This document shows positions 1-11,616 of a stretch of 64,000 nt of DNA, piece by piece. The stretch comes from Halomonas alkalicola. GTDB lineage: Bacteria; Pseudomonadota; Gammaproteobacteria; Pseudomonadales; Halomonadaceae. Location of the stretch: the NCBI RefSeq assembly GCF_030704205.1, contig NZ_CP131913.1, forward strand, positions 2,046,001 to 2,110,000, read 5' to 3'. The translations under genes and the position numbers were made by a program. Position 1 is the first letter of the stretch. Each line of letters begins with the position of its first letter. The notes beneath the pieces were generated by a model. The model saw nothing but the letters and a program-made list of their open reading frames with translations, did not search any database and had not been told where the DNA came from.

Positions 1-175
1 GCTCGAGCACCGGCAGCGACCAGCCGGGCGCCACCACGCCGAGGCGGCAGCCCGGATGGCGCGCCTTGAGGGTCATGAACAGGCTCTGGGCCATCACCAT
101 GTCGCCGACCCAGGAGGGGCCAACCACCAGGATACGCTCGCCGCCAGACTCTCCCGGAGGGGCCGGCTCAGCCAT
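1..175 (-). CDS. waaF: Lipopolysaccharide heptosyltransferase II (WaaF), N-terminal fragment
   Basis: Only the first 58 or so codons lie inside the window; the gene runs off the left edge. The protein starts with a short Pro/Gly/Ser-rich leader, followed by [19 protein letters not shown] and then [15 protein letters not shown]. This is the glycosyltransferase family 9 start typical of ADP-heptose:LPS heptosyltransferase II, which adds the second heptose to the inner core on the cytoplasmic face of the inner membrane. The start codon overlaps the 3' end of hldD by 8 bases, so the two are almost certainly co-transcribed. WaaF uses the sugar nucleotide that HldD produces. WaaC or WaaQ are alternatives, but the [11 protein letters not shown] motif favours WaaF. 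Confidence 0.85.
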   Translation of the reverse strand, partial: MAEPAPPGESGGERILVVGPSWVGDMVMAQSLFMTLKARHPGCRLGVVAPGWSLPVLE

Positions 176-1124
176 TCAGCCACTCCAGGTACTCGCCGAC
201 CCCCTCGGCCACGGTGCGAAACTCGCGGTCGTAGCCCGCCCGGCGCAGGCTGCCGATGTCGGCACGGGTGTAGCTCTGGTAGCGCCCCTTGAGCTCTTCG
301 GGAAAGTCGATGTACTCGATGGTGCCGCGGCCGTAGTAGTCGATTACCGCCTCGCCGATCGCCTTGAAAGGCTCGGCGCGACCGCTGCCCAGATTGAAGA
401 TACCGGACACCTGGGGATTGTCGAGGAACCACAGGTTCACGCTGACCACATCGCCCACGTAGACGAAGTCGCGACTCTGCATGCCGGCCTCATAGCCCTC
501 CCAGGCACCGAACAGCTTGACGCTGTCGCCGCCGCGGATCTGGGTGTGGTGATGATAGGCGACGCTGGCCATCTTGCCCTTGTGCTGCTCCCGGGGGCCG
601 TAGACATTGAAGTAGCGAAAGCCCACCACCTGGCTCTCGAACTCATCCCAGCGGGCGCGCACGTACTGATCGAAGAGCAGCTTGGAGTAGCCGTAGACGT
701 TGAGCGGCTTCTCGTGCTCCGGCGCCTCCACGAACACCTCGCTGCCGCCGTAGGTGGCCGCCGAGGAGGCGTAGAGGAAGGGGATGCCGCGCTTCTGGCA
801 GAAGTGCAGCAGCACCTTGGAGTACTCGAAGTTGTTGTCGAGCATGAAGCGACCGTCCCACTCGGTGGTGTCCGAGCAGGCCCCCTCGTGGAAGATCGCC
901 TCGATCTCGGGCAGCTGGGCCGGCTCGCCGCGCAGCTCCGCCTCGACCCGGCGACGGAAGTCGTCCTTGTCCAGGTAGTCGCCGAGGGTGCAGTCGGCCA
1001 GGTTGACGAACTTGGTGCCGTCCGACAGATCGTCGACCACCATCACATCCTGGCGGCCGCGCTCGTTGAGCGCCTTCACCAGATTCGAGCCGATGAAGCC
1101 GGCTCCGCCTGTCACTACGATCAT
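168..1124 (-). CDS. hldD: ADP-L-glycero-D-manno-heptose 6-epimerase (HldD)
   Basis: 318 aa, the usual size of the family. It converts ADP-D-glycero-heptose to ADP-L-glycero-heptose, the last step of the LPS inner-core heptose pathway, in the cytoplasm. The N-terminus has the Rossmann NAD(P) motif [10 protein letters not shown] (residues 5-14), and the short-chain dehydrogenase/epimerase catalytic pair is in YGYSK (Tyr144, Lys148). The ATG at 1124 is chosen because the protein then begins [12 protein letters not shown] as in known HldD; a longer in-frame extension to 1244 would run through the space shared with glyQ. It is transcribed away from glyQ and overlaps waaF. GmhB, an earlier enzyme of the same pathway, is encoded at 4.5 kb. 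Confidence 0.95.
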   Translation of the reverse strand: MIVVTGGAGFIGSNLVKALNERGRQDVMVVDDLSDGTKFVNLADCTLGDYLDKDDFRRRVEAELRGEPAQLPEIEAIFHEGACSDTTEWDGRFMLDNNFEYSKVLLHFCQKRGIPFLYASSAATYGGSEVFVEAPEHEKPLNVYGYSKLLFDQYVRARWDEFESQVVGFRYFNVYGPREQHKGKMASVAYHHHTQIRGGDSVKLFGAWEGYEAGMQSRDFVYVGDVVSVNLWFLDNPQVSGIFNLGSGRAEPFKAIGEAVIDYYGRGTIEYIDFPEELKGRYQSYTRADIGSLRRAGYDREFRTVAEGVGEYLEWLNG

Positions 1125-1222
1125 GGGGATATCCTCTGTCTCGGGGCGTGCGCCTATAACCGATCTTCCGGTGATTGTATACTTGACGACCTGTGAATTC
1201 ATGGCCAACGGTGCTTTCCGCA

Positions 1223-2200
1223 ATGACTCTCTCGTCCTCGACATCCGCGCCGACCTCCGGGCCGGCGCCTGACGTCTCGACCTTCCAGGGGTTGATCCTG
1301 GCCCTGCAGCAGTACTGGGCCGACCAGGGCTGCGTGATCCTTCAGCCCCTCGACATGGAGGTCGGCGCCGGCACCTTCCATCCGGCCACCTTCCTGCGCG
1401 CCATCGGCCCCGAGACCTGGAACTCCGCCTATGTGCAGCCGTCGCGCCGCCCCACCGACGGCCGCTACGGCGAGAACCCCAACCGCCTGCAGCACTACTA
1501 CCAGTTCCAGGTGGTGATGAAGCCCTCCCCCGCCGACTTCCAGGAGCTCTACCTGGGCTCCCTCAAGCACCTCGGCCTGGACCCGCTGGTGCACGACATC
1601 CGCTTCGTCGAGGACAACTGGGAGTCCCCCACCCTGGGCGCCTGGGGGCTGGGCTGGGAGATCTGGCTCAACGGCATGGAGGTGACCCAGTTCACCTACT
1701 TCCAGCAGGCCGGTGGCATCGAGTGCTACCCGGTCACCGGCGAGCTCACCTATGGCCTCGAGCGCATAGCCATGTACCTGCAGAACGTCGACAGCGTCTA
1801 CGACCTGGTCTGGACCGTGGCACCGGACGGCTCCAGGGTCACCTACGGCGATGTCTACCTGCAGAACGAGCGCGAGCAGTCCGCCTACAACTTCGAGCAT
1901 GCCGACGTCGACTTCCTGTTCGGCGCCTTCGACCAGCAGGAGCGCGACTGCGCCCGCCTGCTCGAGGCCGGCCTGCCGCTGCCCGCCTACGAGCAGGTGC
2001 TCAAGGCCTCCCACACCTTCAACCTGCTCGACGCCCGCCACGCCATCTCGGTCACCGAACGCCAGCGCTTCATCCTGCGCGTGCGCACCATGGCCCGGGA
2101 CGTGGCCCACGCCTACTACGACTCCCGCAAGGCCGCCGGCTTCCCGCTGGCTCCCGAAGCCCTGCGGAAGGAACTGCTTGCCGACGAGGGAGACGCTTGA
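1223..2200 (+). CDS. glyQ: Glycyl-tRNA synthetase alpha subunit
   Basis: 325 aa, the catalytic alpha subunit of the bacterial alpha2beta2 glycyl-tRNA synthetase (class II aaRS). Diagnostic stretches are [17 protein letters not shown] near the N-terminus, [19 protein letters not shown], and [19 protein letters not shown]. It charges tRNA-Gly together with GlyS, encoded immediately downstream with a 2-base gap, so they form one transcription unit. The ATG at 1223 adds a Ser/Thr-rich leader of about 18 residues before the conserved start; a start at 1193 would be longer still. It diverges from hldD, and the roughly 100-base spacer must hold both promoters, none of which I can define convincingly. 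Confidence 0.95.
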   Translation: MTLSSSTSAPTSGPAPDVSTFQGLILALQQYWADQGCVILQPLDMEVGAGTFHPATFLRAIGPETWNSAYVQPSRRPTDGRYGENPNRLQHYYQFQVVMKPSPADFQELYLGSLKHLGLDPLVHDIRFVEDNWESPTLGAWGLGWEIWLNGMEVTQFTYFQQAGGIECYPVTGELTYGLERIAMYLQNVDSVYDLVWTVAPDGSRVTYGDVYLQNEREQSAYNFEHADVDFLFGAFDQQERDCARLLEAGLPLPAYEQVLKASHTFNLLDARHAISVTERQRFILRVRTMARDVAHAYYDSRKAAGFPLAPEALRKELLADEGDA

Positions 2201-2202
2201 GC

Positions 2203-4275
2203 ATGGCTGCCAACACCCTGCTGGTTGAACTGGGCGTCGAGGAACTGCCGCCGAACGCCATCGACGCCCTCTCCGACGCCCTGGCCGATGGCCTGCGTCG
2301 CGGGCTCGCCGACGCCGAGGTGGCCCATGGCGAGGTACGCGCCTACGCCACCCCGCGCCGCCTGGCGGTATGCATCGAGGCGCTGGCCGACAGCCAGCCC
2401 GACCGCGAGGTGGAAAAGCGCGGCCCAGCGCTCGCCGCCGCCTTCAAGGATGGCCAGCCCACCAAGGCCGCCGAGGGCTTTGCGCGCTCCTGCGGCGTCA
2501 CCGTCGACGACCTGATTCACCTGGAGACCGACAAGGGCACTTGGCTCGGCTATCGCGAGCAGCAGCAGGGGGAATCCACCGCTGCCCTGCTGCCCGCCAT
2601 CCTGCAGAAGGCCATCGCCGCCCTGCCGGTGCCCAAGAACATGCGCTGGGGGGCTTCCCGGGTGGAGTTCTCTCGCCCGGTACACTGGCTGGTCGTGCTG
2701 TTCGGCAGCGAAGTGGTCAAAGCCGAGGTCCTGGGCCTCGCAGTGGGCCGCACCACATACGGCCACCGCTTCCACGCTCCCGCCGCCATCGAGCTGGCCC
2801 ATGCCGATGACTACCTCGAGGCGCTGGAGCAGGCCTGGGTGCTGGCCGACCGCGACCGCCGTCGGGAGCGCATCCGCGAGCAGGTGCTGGCCGAGGCGGA
2901 GGTCCAGGAGGCCACCGCGGTGATCGACGAGGATCTGCTGGTCGAGGTCAGCGGCCTGGTGGAGTGGCCGGTAGCCCTGACCGGCAGCTTCGACGAGCGC
3001 TTCCTGGAGGTACCGGCGGAGTCGCTGATTTCCTCCATGAAGGCCAACCAGAAGTACTTCCACCTGCTCGATGAGGCGGGCAAGCTCAAGCCACTCTTCA
3101 TCACCATCTCGAATATCGAAAGCTCCGACCCCCAGCAGGTGATCGAGGGCAACGAGAAGGTGATCCGCCCCCGCCTGGCCGATGCCGCCTTCTTCTACGA
3201 CACGGATCGCAAGCGGCCCCTCGCTTCGCGCATCGACGAGCTCGCCGGCGTGGTGTTCCAGCAGCAGCTCGGCACCCTGGCCGACAAGGCCCACCGCAGT
3301 GCCGCCGTGGCCGCCTTCATTGCCGGCCAGATCGGCGGCGACGTGGGCCACGCTCGCCGCGCCGCGGAGCTCGCCAAGTGCGACCTGGTCACCGAGATGG
3401 TGCTCGAGTTCCCCGAACTGCAGGGCATCATGGGCCGCTATTACGCCGAGCATGATGGCGAGGCCGCCGACGTCGCCCAGGCACTGGAGGAGCAGTACCT
3501 GCCGCGCTTCGCCGCCGACGCCATCCCCCACAGCCGCACCGGGCTGGCCCTGGCCCTGGCCCTGGCCGACCGCCTGGACACCCTGACCGGTATCTTCGGC
3601 ATCGGCCAGCGTCCCACCGGCACCAAGGACCCCTTCGCCCTGCGCCGCGCGGCCATCGGCGTGCTCAACATCCTGGTCAAGGGTGAGCTGAACCTGGACC
3701 TGCGCGAGCTGCTCGAGCTGGCCGCCGCCCAGCATCAGGAGCTGCCCTATGCCGAGAAGCTGGTGGACGAGGTGCTCGGCTACATGCTCGACCGCTTCCG
3801 CGCCTGGGGCCAGGACGAGGGCATCTCCGCCGAGGCCTACCTGGCCGTACGCGCCCGCCCGGTCACCCGCCCGCTGGATTTCGCCCGGCGGCTGCGTGCG
3901 GTCCAGGCCTTTGCCGGCCGCGAGGAGGCGGCCGCCCTGGCCGCGGCCAACAAGCGGGTCTCCAACATCCTGGCCAAGCAGGCCGATGAGGTGGGCAGCC
4001 AGGTCGACGCCGGCGTGCTTCAGGAGGCGGCCGAGCTGGCCCTTCACGAGGCGGTCAGCGCCCAGCGCGAACGCGTGATGCCGCTGTTCGCCGAGGGCCG
4101 CTACGCCGAGGCGCTGGACGCCCTGGCCGGCCTGCGGGAGCCGGTGGATGCCTTCTTCGACCAGGTCATGGTGATGGCCGACGATCCGGCCATTCGCGCC
4201 AACCGCCTGGCGCTGCTGGCCAGCCTGCGTGCGCTCTTCCTGGAAGTGGCGGATATCGCCCAGCTGCAGCAGTAA
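2203..4275 (+). CDS. glyS: Glycyl-tRNA synthetase beta subunit
   Basis: 690 aa, matching the usual length of about 690. It begins MAANTLLVELGVEELPP, the standard GlyS N-terminus, and contains the tRNA-binding/HD-like segments SLISSMKANQKYFHLLD and GIFGIGQRPTGTKDPFALRR typical of the beta subunit. The C-terminal third resembles an anticodon-binding helical domain. It is needed with GlyQ for tRNA-Gly recognition and charging. The ATG at 2203 follows the glyQ stop by two bases. A strong intrinsic terminator follows at 4294. Confidence 0.96.
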   Translation: MAANTLLVELGVEELPPNAIDALSDALADGLRRGLADAEVAHGEVRAYATPRRLAVCIEALADSQPDREVEKRGPALAAAFKDGQPTKAAEGFARSCGVTVDDLIHLETDKGTWLGYREQQQGESTAALLPAILQKAIAALPVPKNMRWGASRVEFSRPVHWLVVLFGSEVVKAEVLGLAVGRTTYGHRFHAPAAIELAHADDYLEALEQAWVLADRDRRRERIREQVLAEAEVQEATAVIDEDLLVEVSGLVEWPVALTGSFDERFLEVPAESLISSMKANQKYFHLLDEAGKLKPLFITISNIESSDPQQVIEGNEKVIRPRLADAAFFYDTDRKRPLASRIDELAGVVFQQQLGTLADKAHRSAAVAAFIAGQIGGDVGHARRAAELAKCDLVTEMVLEFPELQGIMGRYYAEHDGEAADVAQALEEQYLPRFAADAIPHSRTGLALALALADRLDTLTGIFGIGQRPTGTKDPFALRRAAIGVLNILVKGELNLDLRELLELAAAQHQELPYAEKLVDEVLGYMLDRFRAWGQDEGISAEAYLAVRARPVTRPLDFARRLRAVQAFAGREEAAALAAANKRVSNILAKQADEVGSQVDAGVLQEAAELALHEAVSAQRERVMPLFAEGRYAEALDALAGLREPVDAFFDQVMVMADDPAIRANRLALLASLRALFLEVADIAQLQQ

Positions 4276-4293
4276 CACCGGGCAAAGGGAACG

Positions 4294-4325
4294 AAGGCCG
4301 GCAGCCAGCGCTGCCGGCCTTTTTC
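4294..4325 (+). terminator. Rho-independent terminator of glyQS
   Basis: A perfect 12-bp stem (AAGGCCGGCAGC with its complement) has a 4-base loop and runs into TTTTT. It sits 18 bases after the glyS stop codon. Confidence 0.9.
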
Positions 4326-4345
4326 ATGCCCGGCGAACGGGTGTG

Positions 4346-4361
4346 TGTTTCACGTGAAACA
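4346..4361. promoter_or_regulatory. parS site 1 (ParB-binding centromere)
   Basis: TGTTTCACGTGAAACA is a perfect 16-base palindrome identical to the chromosomal parS consensus. It lies between the glyS terminator and gmhB. ParB, encoded at 34.5 kb, should load here. Confidence 0.93.
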
Positions 4362-4406
4362 ACCACGCCGTACTCGTCATCTATGGCCGGGCCGCTTGGC
4401 AGGACG

Positions 4407-4422
4407 TGTTCCACGTGAAACA
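4407..4422. promoter_or_regulatory. parS site 2 (one-base variant)
   Basis: TGTTCCACGTGAAACA differs from the perfect palindrome only at position 5, which the known parS consensus tolerates. It is 61 bases from site 1, upstream of gmhB. Confidence 0.88.
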
Positions 4423-4456
4423 CTCCCCCTCTCGCTGACCGCAGGAGCCCGACCGA

Positions 4457-5032
4457 ATGCCCTCCCCCGACCGCCTGGTGATCCTCGATCGCGACGGTGT
4501 CATCAACCGCGATTCCGATGCCTATGTGAAATCCCTGGCCGAGTGGATCCCCTACCCCAGCGCCATCCAGGCAATTGCCCGGCTGAGCCGGGCCGGCTGG
4601 ACGGTGGCAGTGGCCACCAACCAGTCCGGCATCGCCCGTGGCTACTATGACGAGGCCACCCTGGCCGAGATGCACGAAGAGCTCGATCGGCTGGTGAAGG
4701 AGGCCGGCGGCGACATCGACCATATCGCCTGGTGCCCCCACGGCCCTGGCGATGAGTGCGACTGCCGCAAGCCGCTGCCCGGCCTCCTGGAGCAGATCCG
4801 TGTCGAGCTCGGCATGCAGACCCTCGCCGGCAGCTGGATGGTGGGTGACAGCCTGCGCGACCTCCAGGCCGGCGAACCCATGGGTTGCCGGCCGGTGCTG
4901 GTTCGCACCGGCAAGGGGGAACGCACCCTGGCCAGCCACCCGGAACTGGCGGCAGAGGGCAGCGACACCCACGTCTTCGACGACCTGGCCGGCTTCGTCG
5001 ACTGGCTGCTGGAACAGGAAGAACACAGCTAG
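4457..5032 (+). CDS. gmhB: D-glycero-beta-D-manno-heptose 1,7-bisphosphate 7-phosphatase (GmhB)
   Basis: 191 aa HAD-superfamily phosphatase that removes the 7-phosphate from heptose bisphosphate in LPS inner-core precursor synthesis. Motif I is LDRDGVINRD (residues 9-18), with the nucleophile and acid/base aspartates. The structural zinc ligands are visible in CPHGPGDECDCRKPLPG, and motif III/IV in MVGDSLRDLQAGEP. AGGAG at 4443-4447, nine bases before the ATG, fixes the start. Its pathway partners hldD and waaF are at the left end of the window. Two parS sites occupy the leader region. Confidence 0.95.
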   Translation: MPSPDRLVILDRDGVINRDSDAYVKSLAEWIPYPSAIQAIARLSRAGWTVAVATNQSGIARGYYDEATLAEMHEELDRLVKEAGGDIDHIAWCPHGPGDECDCRKPLPGLLEQIRVELGMQTLAGSWMVGDSLRDLQAGEPMGCRPVLVRTGKGERTLASHPELAAEGSDTHVFDDLAGFVDWLLEQEEHS

Positions 5033-5040
5033 GCCGGGGG

Positions 5041-5082
5041 AGCCGGGAGCCGGGAGCCGGGAGCCGGGAGCCGGGAGCCAGG
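5041..5082. repeat. Six tandem copies of a 7-bp unit (AGCCGGG)
   Basis: Five exact AGCCGGG units run from 5041 to 5075, and a sixth, AGCCAGG, runs from 5076 to 5082. The array lies in the spacer between the convergent gmhB and gyrB genes, just before the gyrB terminator. Such an array is prone to copy-number slippage. It encodes nothing recognisable. Confidence 0.9.
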
Positions 5083-5110
5083 AGCATCAGGAGATTGCTG
5101 GCCAGCCAGG

Positions 5111-5143
5111 AAAAAGCCCGCCACAGGTAACTGTAGCGGGCTT
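5111..5143 (-). terminator. Rho-independent terminator downstream of gyrB
   Basis: Read on the minus strand, an AAGCCCGC/GCGGGCTT stem is extended by ACAG/CTGT around a GTAA-type loop, with one A-C mismatch, and ends in TTTTT. It lies about 58 bases past the gyrB stop. The plus-strand read has only a weak T-tract, so it mainly serves gyrB. Confidence 0.85.
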
Positions 5144-5161
5144 CTGCTTGGCGCTCAGCCG

Positions 5162-5177
5162 TGTTTCACGTGAAACA
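5162..5177. promoter_or_regulatory. parS site 3
   Basis: A perfect TGTTTCACGTGAAACA palindrome lies between the gyrB stop codon and its terminator. Confidence 0.93.
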
Positions 5178-5200
5178 TGGCCTCACCTGATCGATGGGCG

Positions 5201-7628
<2,428 letters not shown>

Positions 7629-7639
7629 TGACTGCTCCA

Positions 7640-8755
7640 TCATGAAGTCTGTCGTTCCAGTGGCGCCAGCTGCCCCTCTCCCGATGGCGAACGTTTCACG
7701 TGAAACATCGCGACGGGGGTGGCGGGCTGCCACAGATCTGCCAGGGCGTCGTGATCGACGCTGGTGATGAACGCCTGGCAGTGCATGCTTTCCAGCCAGT
7801 GGCAGAACACCCGTCGGTGGGCGCTGTCCAGCTCTGCCGGGAGATCGTCGATCAGGTAGAGGCAGTGTCGCCCCGTGGCGGCCTCCAGCAGCCGCCCCTG
7901 CGCCAGCTTGAGGGCACTCACCACCAGCTTTTGCTGGCCCCGGGAGAGCACCTCCACGGCGGGGCGCCGATGCAGCCTGACCGCCAGGTCCGCCCGCTGC
8001 GGACCCTGCTGGGTAAAGCCCATCTGCCTGTCGACCTCCCTGCCCTGGCTCAGTATCTCACCGAGCTCACGGCGCCTGTCCCAGCCGCGCGTGTAGCGCA
8101 GCTGCAGACCCGGCAACGGCATCAGGCCGGCCAGGGTCTCCTCGAAGACCGGGAGGAAGGCGTTGACCCAGGCGCTGCGCAGGGCATCGATGCGCTCGCT
8201 CCAGTGGACGAACTCGTGCTCCCAGGCCGACAGGGAAGCACCGTCCATTCTACCATGCCTGAGCAGGGCATTCCGATGTTTCAGCGCCCGACGGGCCCGC
8301 TGCCACGCCTCCAGGAAGTCATGTTTCACGTGAAACACTCCCCAGTCGAGGAACTCCCGTCGTCCCGCGGGAGGCCCCTCCAGGAGACGGAAGGCATCGG
8401 GATTGATCAGCTGAAGGGGGAGCGTCTCGACCAGGCGAGAGAGGCGGCTGACGCGCTCACCGGAGAGGCGGATCTCGAGTTCGCTCTCGTCCCGGCGGCG
8501 GCGCACGCCGAAGGGAATCGGGGGGTCACCCGCCAGGCGACCATGCAGGACCAGGCCTTCGGCATCATGGCCGATCACATGGCGCATCTGGCGGGTGCGG
8601 AAGGAGCGCCCCATGCCGAGCACATGGATACCCTCGAGCAGACTGGTCTTACCGCTGCCATTGTCTCCCGTGACCAGGTTGATTCGAGAACCCGGTTGAA
8701 AATCAATGGCTTGAAGGTTGCGAAGACCCTGAAAGGCGAGGCGATCTAGTGGCAT
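7640..8755 (-). CDS. recF: DNA replication and repair protein RecF
   Basis: 371 aa SMC-like ATPase that helps load RecA at gaps (RecFOR pathway) and supports fork recovery. Walker A is GDNGSGKTS near residue 35, the ABC-type signature is [17 protein letters not shown], and Walker B is [11 protein letters not shown]. The ATG at 8755 gives the family-like start [14 protein letters not shown]; an in-frame GTG at 8779 would add 8 residues and lies inside a hairpin. It follows dnaN by 45 bases and precedes gyrB by 11 bases, the classic dnaN-recF-gyrB order. Two parS sites are embedded in the coding sequence where conserved FHV peptides are encoded. Confidence 0.95.
   Translation of the reverse strand: MPLDRLAFQGLRNLQAIDFQPGSRINLVTGDNGSGKTSLLEGIHVLGMGRSFRTRQMRHVIGHDAEGLVLHGRLAGDPPIPFGVRRRRDESELEIRLSGERVSRLSRLVETLPLQLINPDAFRLLEGPPAGRREFLDWGVFHVKHDFLEAWQRARRALKHRNALLRHGRMDGASLSAWEHEFVHWSERIDALRSAWVNAFLPVFEETLAGLMPLPGLQLRYTRGWDRRRELGEILSQGREVDRQMGFTQQGPQRADLAVRLHRRPAVEVLSRGQQKLVVSALKLAQGRLLEAATGRHCLYLIDDLPAELDSAHRRVFCHWLESMHCQAFITSVDHDALADLWQPATPVAMFHVKRSPSGEGQLAPLERQTS
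7692..7707. promoter_or_regulatory. parS site 4 (one-base variant, inside recF 3' end)
   Basis: CGTTTCACGTGAAACA keeps the 14-base core palindrome and differs from consensus only at the outermost base. It encodes the MFHVKR peptide near the RecF C-terminus. Confidence 0.88.
8322..8337. promoter_or_regulatory. parS site 5 (inside recF)
   Basis: A perfect TGTTTCACGTGAAACA palindrome lies within recF, where it encodes the VFHVKH peptide. Confidence 0.93.
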
Positions 8756-8771
8756 GGAGAGATCCAGGCAG

Positions 8772-8792
8772 GGCGGCACCGCGGGTGCCGCC
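8772..8792. other. Intercistronic hairpin between dnaN and recF
   Basis: A perfect 9-bp stem (GGCGGCACC with GGTGCCGCC) has a 3-base loop and no T-tract. It could slow transcription or protect the mRNA end between dnaN and recF; it is not a full terminator. Confidence 0.65.
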
Positions 8793-8800
8793 GCCAGTCA

Positions 8801-9904
8801 CTAGAGACGCATGGGCATGACGACATAGAGAGCATCGCCGCCTCCCGGCTCCTCCATCAGCGCACTGCTGTTGGGGTCGGCCAGGGTCATCTGCACGCGG
8901 TCCTCGTCCAGGGCGTTGAGGACATCGATCAGGTAGCCGACGTTGAAGCCGATCTCGAGGCCGGGGCCGCTGTACTCGATGGCGATGTTCTCCTCGGCCT
9001 CTTCCTGCTCGGGGTTGTTGGCCATCACCTTGAGGTTGCCTTCGGCCAGGTGCAGGCGCACGCCGCGGTACTTCTCGTTGGAGAGGATGGCGGTGCGAGA
9101 GAGCACCTGGCGCAGCTCGGCGCGCTCGGCGATGAACACCTTGTCGCCGCCGCGGGGGACCACCCGCTCGTAGTCGGGGAACTTGCCGTCCACCAGCTTG
9201 GAGGTGAAGGTGAAATCCCCCGTGTGAGCGCGGATGTGGCTGGCCCCGAGGGTCAGGCTGACCGGCTCCTCGCCGTCGTCCAGCAGGCGAACCAGCTCCA
9301 GGATGCCCTTGCGCGGCACGATCAGCTTCTGGGCCGGCTCCACCTGGATCTCGACGGGACGCGAGCAGACCGCCAGGCGGTGGCCATCGGTGGCGACGGC
9401 ACGCACCAGACCGGAGCGCATCTCCAGCAGCATCCCGTTCAGGTAGTAGCGCACGTCCTGCTGGGCCATGGCGAAGGAGGTGGCGTCGATCAGCTGCTTC
9501 AGAACGCCCCGCGGCAGGGCGAGCTCGATGCTGCCCTGGCTGTCCTCGATGTTGGGGAACTCCGCCACCGGCAGGGTCGAGAGCGTGAAGCGCGAGCGGC
9601 CGCTGCGCAGCACCGCCCTGCCCTCCTCCAGGGAGAGCTGGATCTCGGCATGGTCGGGCAGCGACTTGCAGATATCCATCAGCTTGCGCGCCGGCACGGT
9701 GGCGGCCCCCGGCTCATCCACCTGGCTGGCCACGGTGCGCCCGATCAGCTCCACTTCGAGGTCGGTGCCGGTGAGCGCTACCTGGTCCTGATCGACCTGG
9801 ATCAGCACGTTGGAGAGTACCGGGAGAGTCTGGCGTCGCTCCACCACACCGGCCACCAGCGTCAGCGGTCGCAGCAGCGCTTCGCGGGAGATGGAAAATT
9901 TCAT
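8801..9904 (-). CDS. dnaN: DNA polymerase III beta subunit (sliding clamp)
   Basis: 367 aa, the standard clamp length. It starts MKFSISREALLRPLTLVAGVV and ends with the family C-terminal VMPMRL, so both ends match known DnaN. It dimerises into the ring that tethers DNA polymerase III to DNA. It sits between dnaA (183-base spacer upstream) and recF in the conserved dnaA-dnaN-recF-gyrB order, all on the minus strand. No anomalies were seen. Confidence 0.97.
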   Translation of the reverse strand: MKFSISREALLRPLTLVAGVVERRQTLPVLSNVLIQVDQDQVALTGTDLEVELIGRTVASQVDEPGAATVPARKLMDICKSLPDHAEIQLSLEEGRAVLRSGRSRFTLSTLPVAEFPNIEDSQGSIELALPRGVLKQLIDATSFAMAQQDVRYYLNGMLLEMRSGLVRAVATDGHRLAVCSRPVEIQVEPAQKLIVPRKGILELVRLLDDGEEPVSLTLGASHIRAHTGDFTFTSKLVDGKFPDYERVVPRGGDKVFIAERAELRQVLSRTAILSNEKYRGVRLHLAEGNLKVMANNPEQEEAEENIAIEYSGPGLEIGFNVGYLIDVLNALDEDRVQMTLADPNSSALMEEPGGGDALYVVMPMRL

Positions 9905-10087
9905 GTCGGCTCCACGTCTAGTCCTGAAGGATTGCGGCCCGTGCGGCCCGGGCCGAACGGCTAGGCCATCATTTAACCACAGCCGGGCCGGGGGGGGGGG
10001 CGCTGGGGGATGAGGGCAAGGAGTAGCGGCGATCGCGGCGCGGTGTCGCTCCGGCGCCCCATGCCGGAGGATCCGGCATTGGTGCCG
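9905..10087. other. dnaA-dnaN spacer with an 11-G homopolymer
   Basis: This 183-base non-coding gap contains an uninterrupted run of 11 G on the plus strand (9990-10000, C on the transcribed strand). I see no DnaA box or clear promoter in it. Confidence 0.7.
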
Positions 10088-11554
10088 TCAGCTGGTCAGC
10101 AGGCGCAGCAGGTTCTTGTAGTCTTCCCGGATATCGGCGCTCTCCTCCTGCAGCGACTTCACCTTGCGGCAGGCGTGCAGCACCGTGGTGTGGTCGCGAC
10201 CACCGAAGGCATCGCCGATCTCGGGCAGGCTGTGGTTGGTCAGCTCCTTGGCCAGGGCCATGGCCACCTGGCGAGGGCGCGCCACCGAGCGCGAGCGACG
10301 CTTGGAAAGCAGGTCGGCAAGCTTGATCTTGTAGTACTCCGCCACGGTGCGCTGGATGTTGTCCACGCCCACCTGCTTGTCCTGCAGCGCCAGCAGGTCC
10401 TTGAGCGACTCGCGGATGAAGTCCTGGGTGATCGGCTTGCCCATGAAGTGGGAGTCGGCAATCACCTTCTTCAGGGCCCCTTCCAGCTCACGCACGTTGG
10501 AGCGGATCTTCTGGGCGATGAAGAAGGCCGCATCGTGAGGCAGGTCGACCTTGGCCTGGTCGGCCTTCTTCATCAGGATCGCGACGCGGGTCTCCAGCTC
10601 CGGCGGCTCGATGGCCACCGTCAGCCCCCAGCCGAAGCGCGACTTCAGGCGCTCCTCCACCCCGCTGATCTCCTTGGGATAGCGATCGGAGGTGAGGATC
10701 ATCTGCTGGCCGCCTTCGAGCAGGGCATTGAAGGTGTGGAAGAACTCCTCCTGGGAGCGCTCCTTGCCGGCGAAGAACTGGATGTCATCGATCAGCAGCG
10801 CGTCCACGCTGCGGTAGAAGCGCTTGAAGTCGTTGATGGCGTTGAGCTGCAACGCCTTGACCATGTCGGCCACGAAACGCTCGGAGTGCAGGTAGACCAC
10901 CCGGGCATTCTCCCGCCGCCCGGCCAGGGCATTGCCAACGGCGTGCATCAGGTGGGTCTTGCCGAGGCCGACCCCGCCGTAGAGGAACAGCGGATTGTAG
11001 GCCCCTCCCGGGTTCTCCGAGACCTGCCGCGAGGCGGCCCGGGCCAGCTGGTTGGACTTGCCCTCCACGAAGGTCTCGAAGGTGAAGTTGGGGTTCAGGC
11101 CACTGCTGTGCTTGAGGCTGCCCTCGACCTGCACCTGGCGCTCCCCGGCCGCCCGGCGGCCCGCGCCCTCCTCGCGCTGGGCGTCGAGCTCGCGCTCATC
11201 GGCCACCTCACCACGCGGGGGAGTATGCACGGCGGGTGCCGCGGGGCGTCGTGGCGCGGCCGATACCGGGTTGCCCAGTTCACGTGGCTGGGGCTGGGGC
11301 GCGCTGCGCCGACTGCCTACCGTCAGCACCACCTTGGGAGGCTTGGCCGGGGAGAGCTCGCGCATCAGCTCACCGATGCGCTTGGCATACTTGTCGCTGA
11401 CCCAGTCACGCACGAAGCGGTTGGGGGCCAGCAGACACAGCTCACCCGACTCCCCCTCTTCCGCCTGCAGCGGGCGAATCCAGGTGTTGAACTGCTGGGA
11501 GTTCAGCTCGTCCTGAAGGGTGTCCAGACACTGTTGCCAGAGAGCTAGCGCCAC
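10088..11554 (-). CDS. dnaA: Chromosomal replication initiator protein DnaA
   Basis: 488 aa. Domain I ([17 protein letters not shown] onward) is followed by a Pro/Arg-rich variable linker at about residues 80-145. The AAA+ ATPase has Walker A GGVGLGKT (193-200), Walker [10 protein letters not shown] and sensor-type TSDRYP. The C-terminal helix-turn-helix contains the DnaA signature [15 protein letters not shown]. It binds DnaA boxes and opens the origin. The GTG start at 11554 gives the canonical N-terminus; the nearby ATG at 11567 is out of frame. A DnaA box sits at the -35 position of the putative promoter, suggesting autorepression. Confidence 0.97.
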   Translation of the reverse strand: MALALWQQCLDTLQDELNSQQFNTWIRPLQAEEGESGELCLLAPNRFVRDWVSDKYAKRIGELMRELSPAKPPKVVLTVGSRRSAPQPQPRELGNPVSAAPRRPAAPAVHTPPRGEVADERELDAQREEGAGRRAAGERQVQVEGSLKHSSGLNPNFTFETFVEGKSNQLARAASRQVSENPGGAYNPLFLYGGVGLGKTHLMHAVGNALAGRRENARVVYLHSERFVADMVKALQLNAINDFKRFYRSVDALLIDDIQFFAGKERSQEEFFHTFNALLEGGQQMILTSDRYPKEISGVEERLKSRFGWGLTVAIEPPELETRVAILMKKADQAKVDLPHDAAFFIAQKIRSNVRELEGALKKVIADSHFMGKPITQDFIRESLKDLLALQDKQVGVDNIQRTVAEYYKIKLADLLSKRRSRSVARPRQVAMALAKELTNHSLPEIGDAFGGRDHTTVLHACRKVKSLQEESADIREDYKNLLRLLTS

Positions 11555-11587
11555 GCGGCCTCACCATCGGTTGGAAAACGGTCGCAT

Positions 11588-11616
11588 ATTGTATCGCCCC
11601 CGAGGATGGTTATCCA
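11588..11616 (-). promoter_or_regulatory. Putative dnaA promoter overlapped by a DnaA box
   Basis: On the minus strand a TACAAT -10 hexamer (11593-11588) lies about 34 bases upstream of the dnaA GTG. The expected -35 position (about 11611-11616) is occupied by the DnaA box at 11610-11618 and has no good TTGACA match. The layout suggests repression by DnaA itself. Confidence 0.5.
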
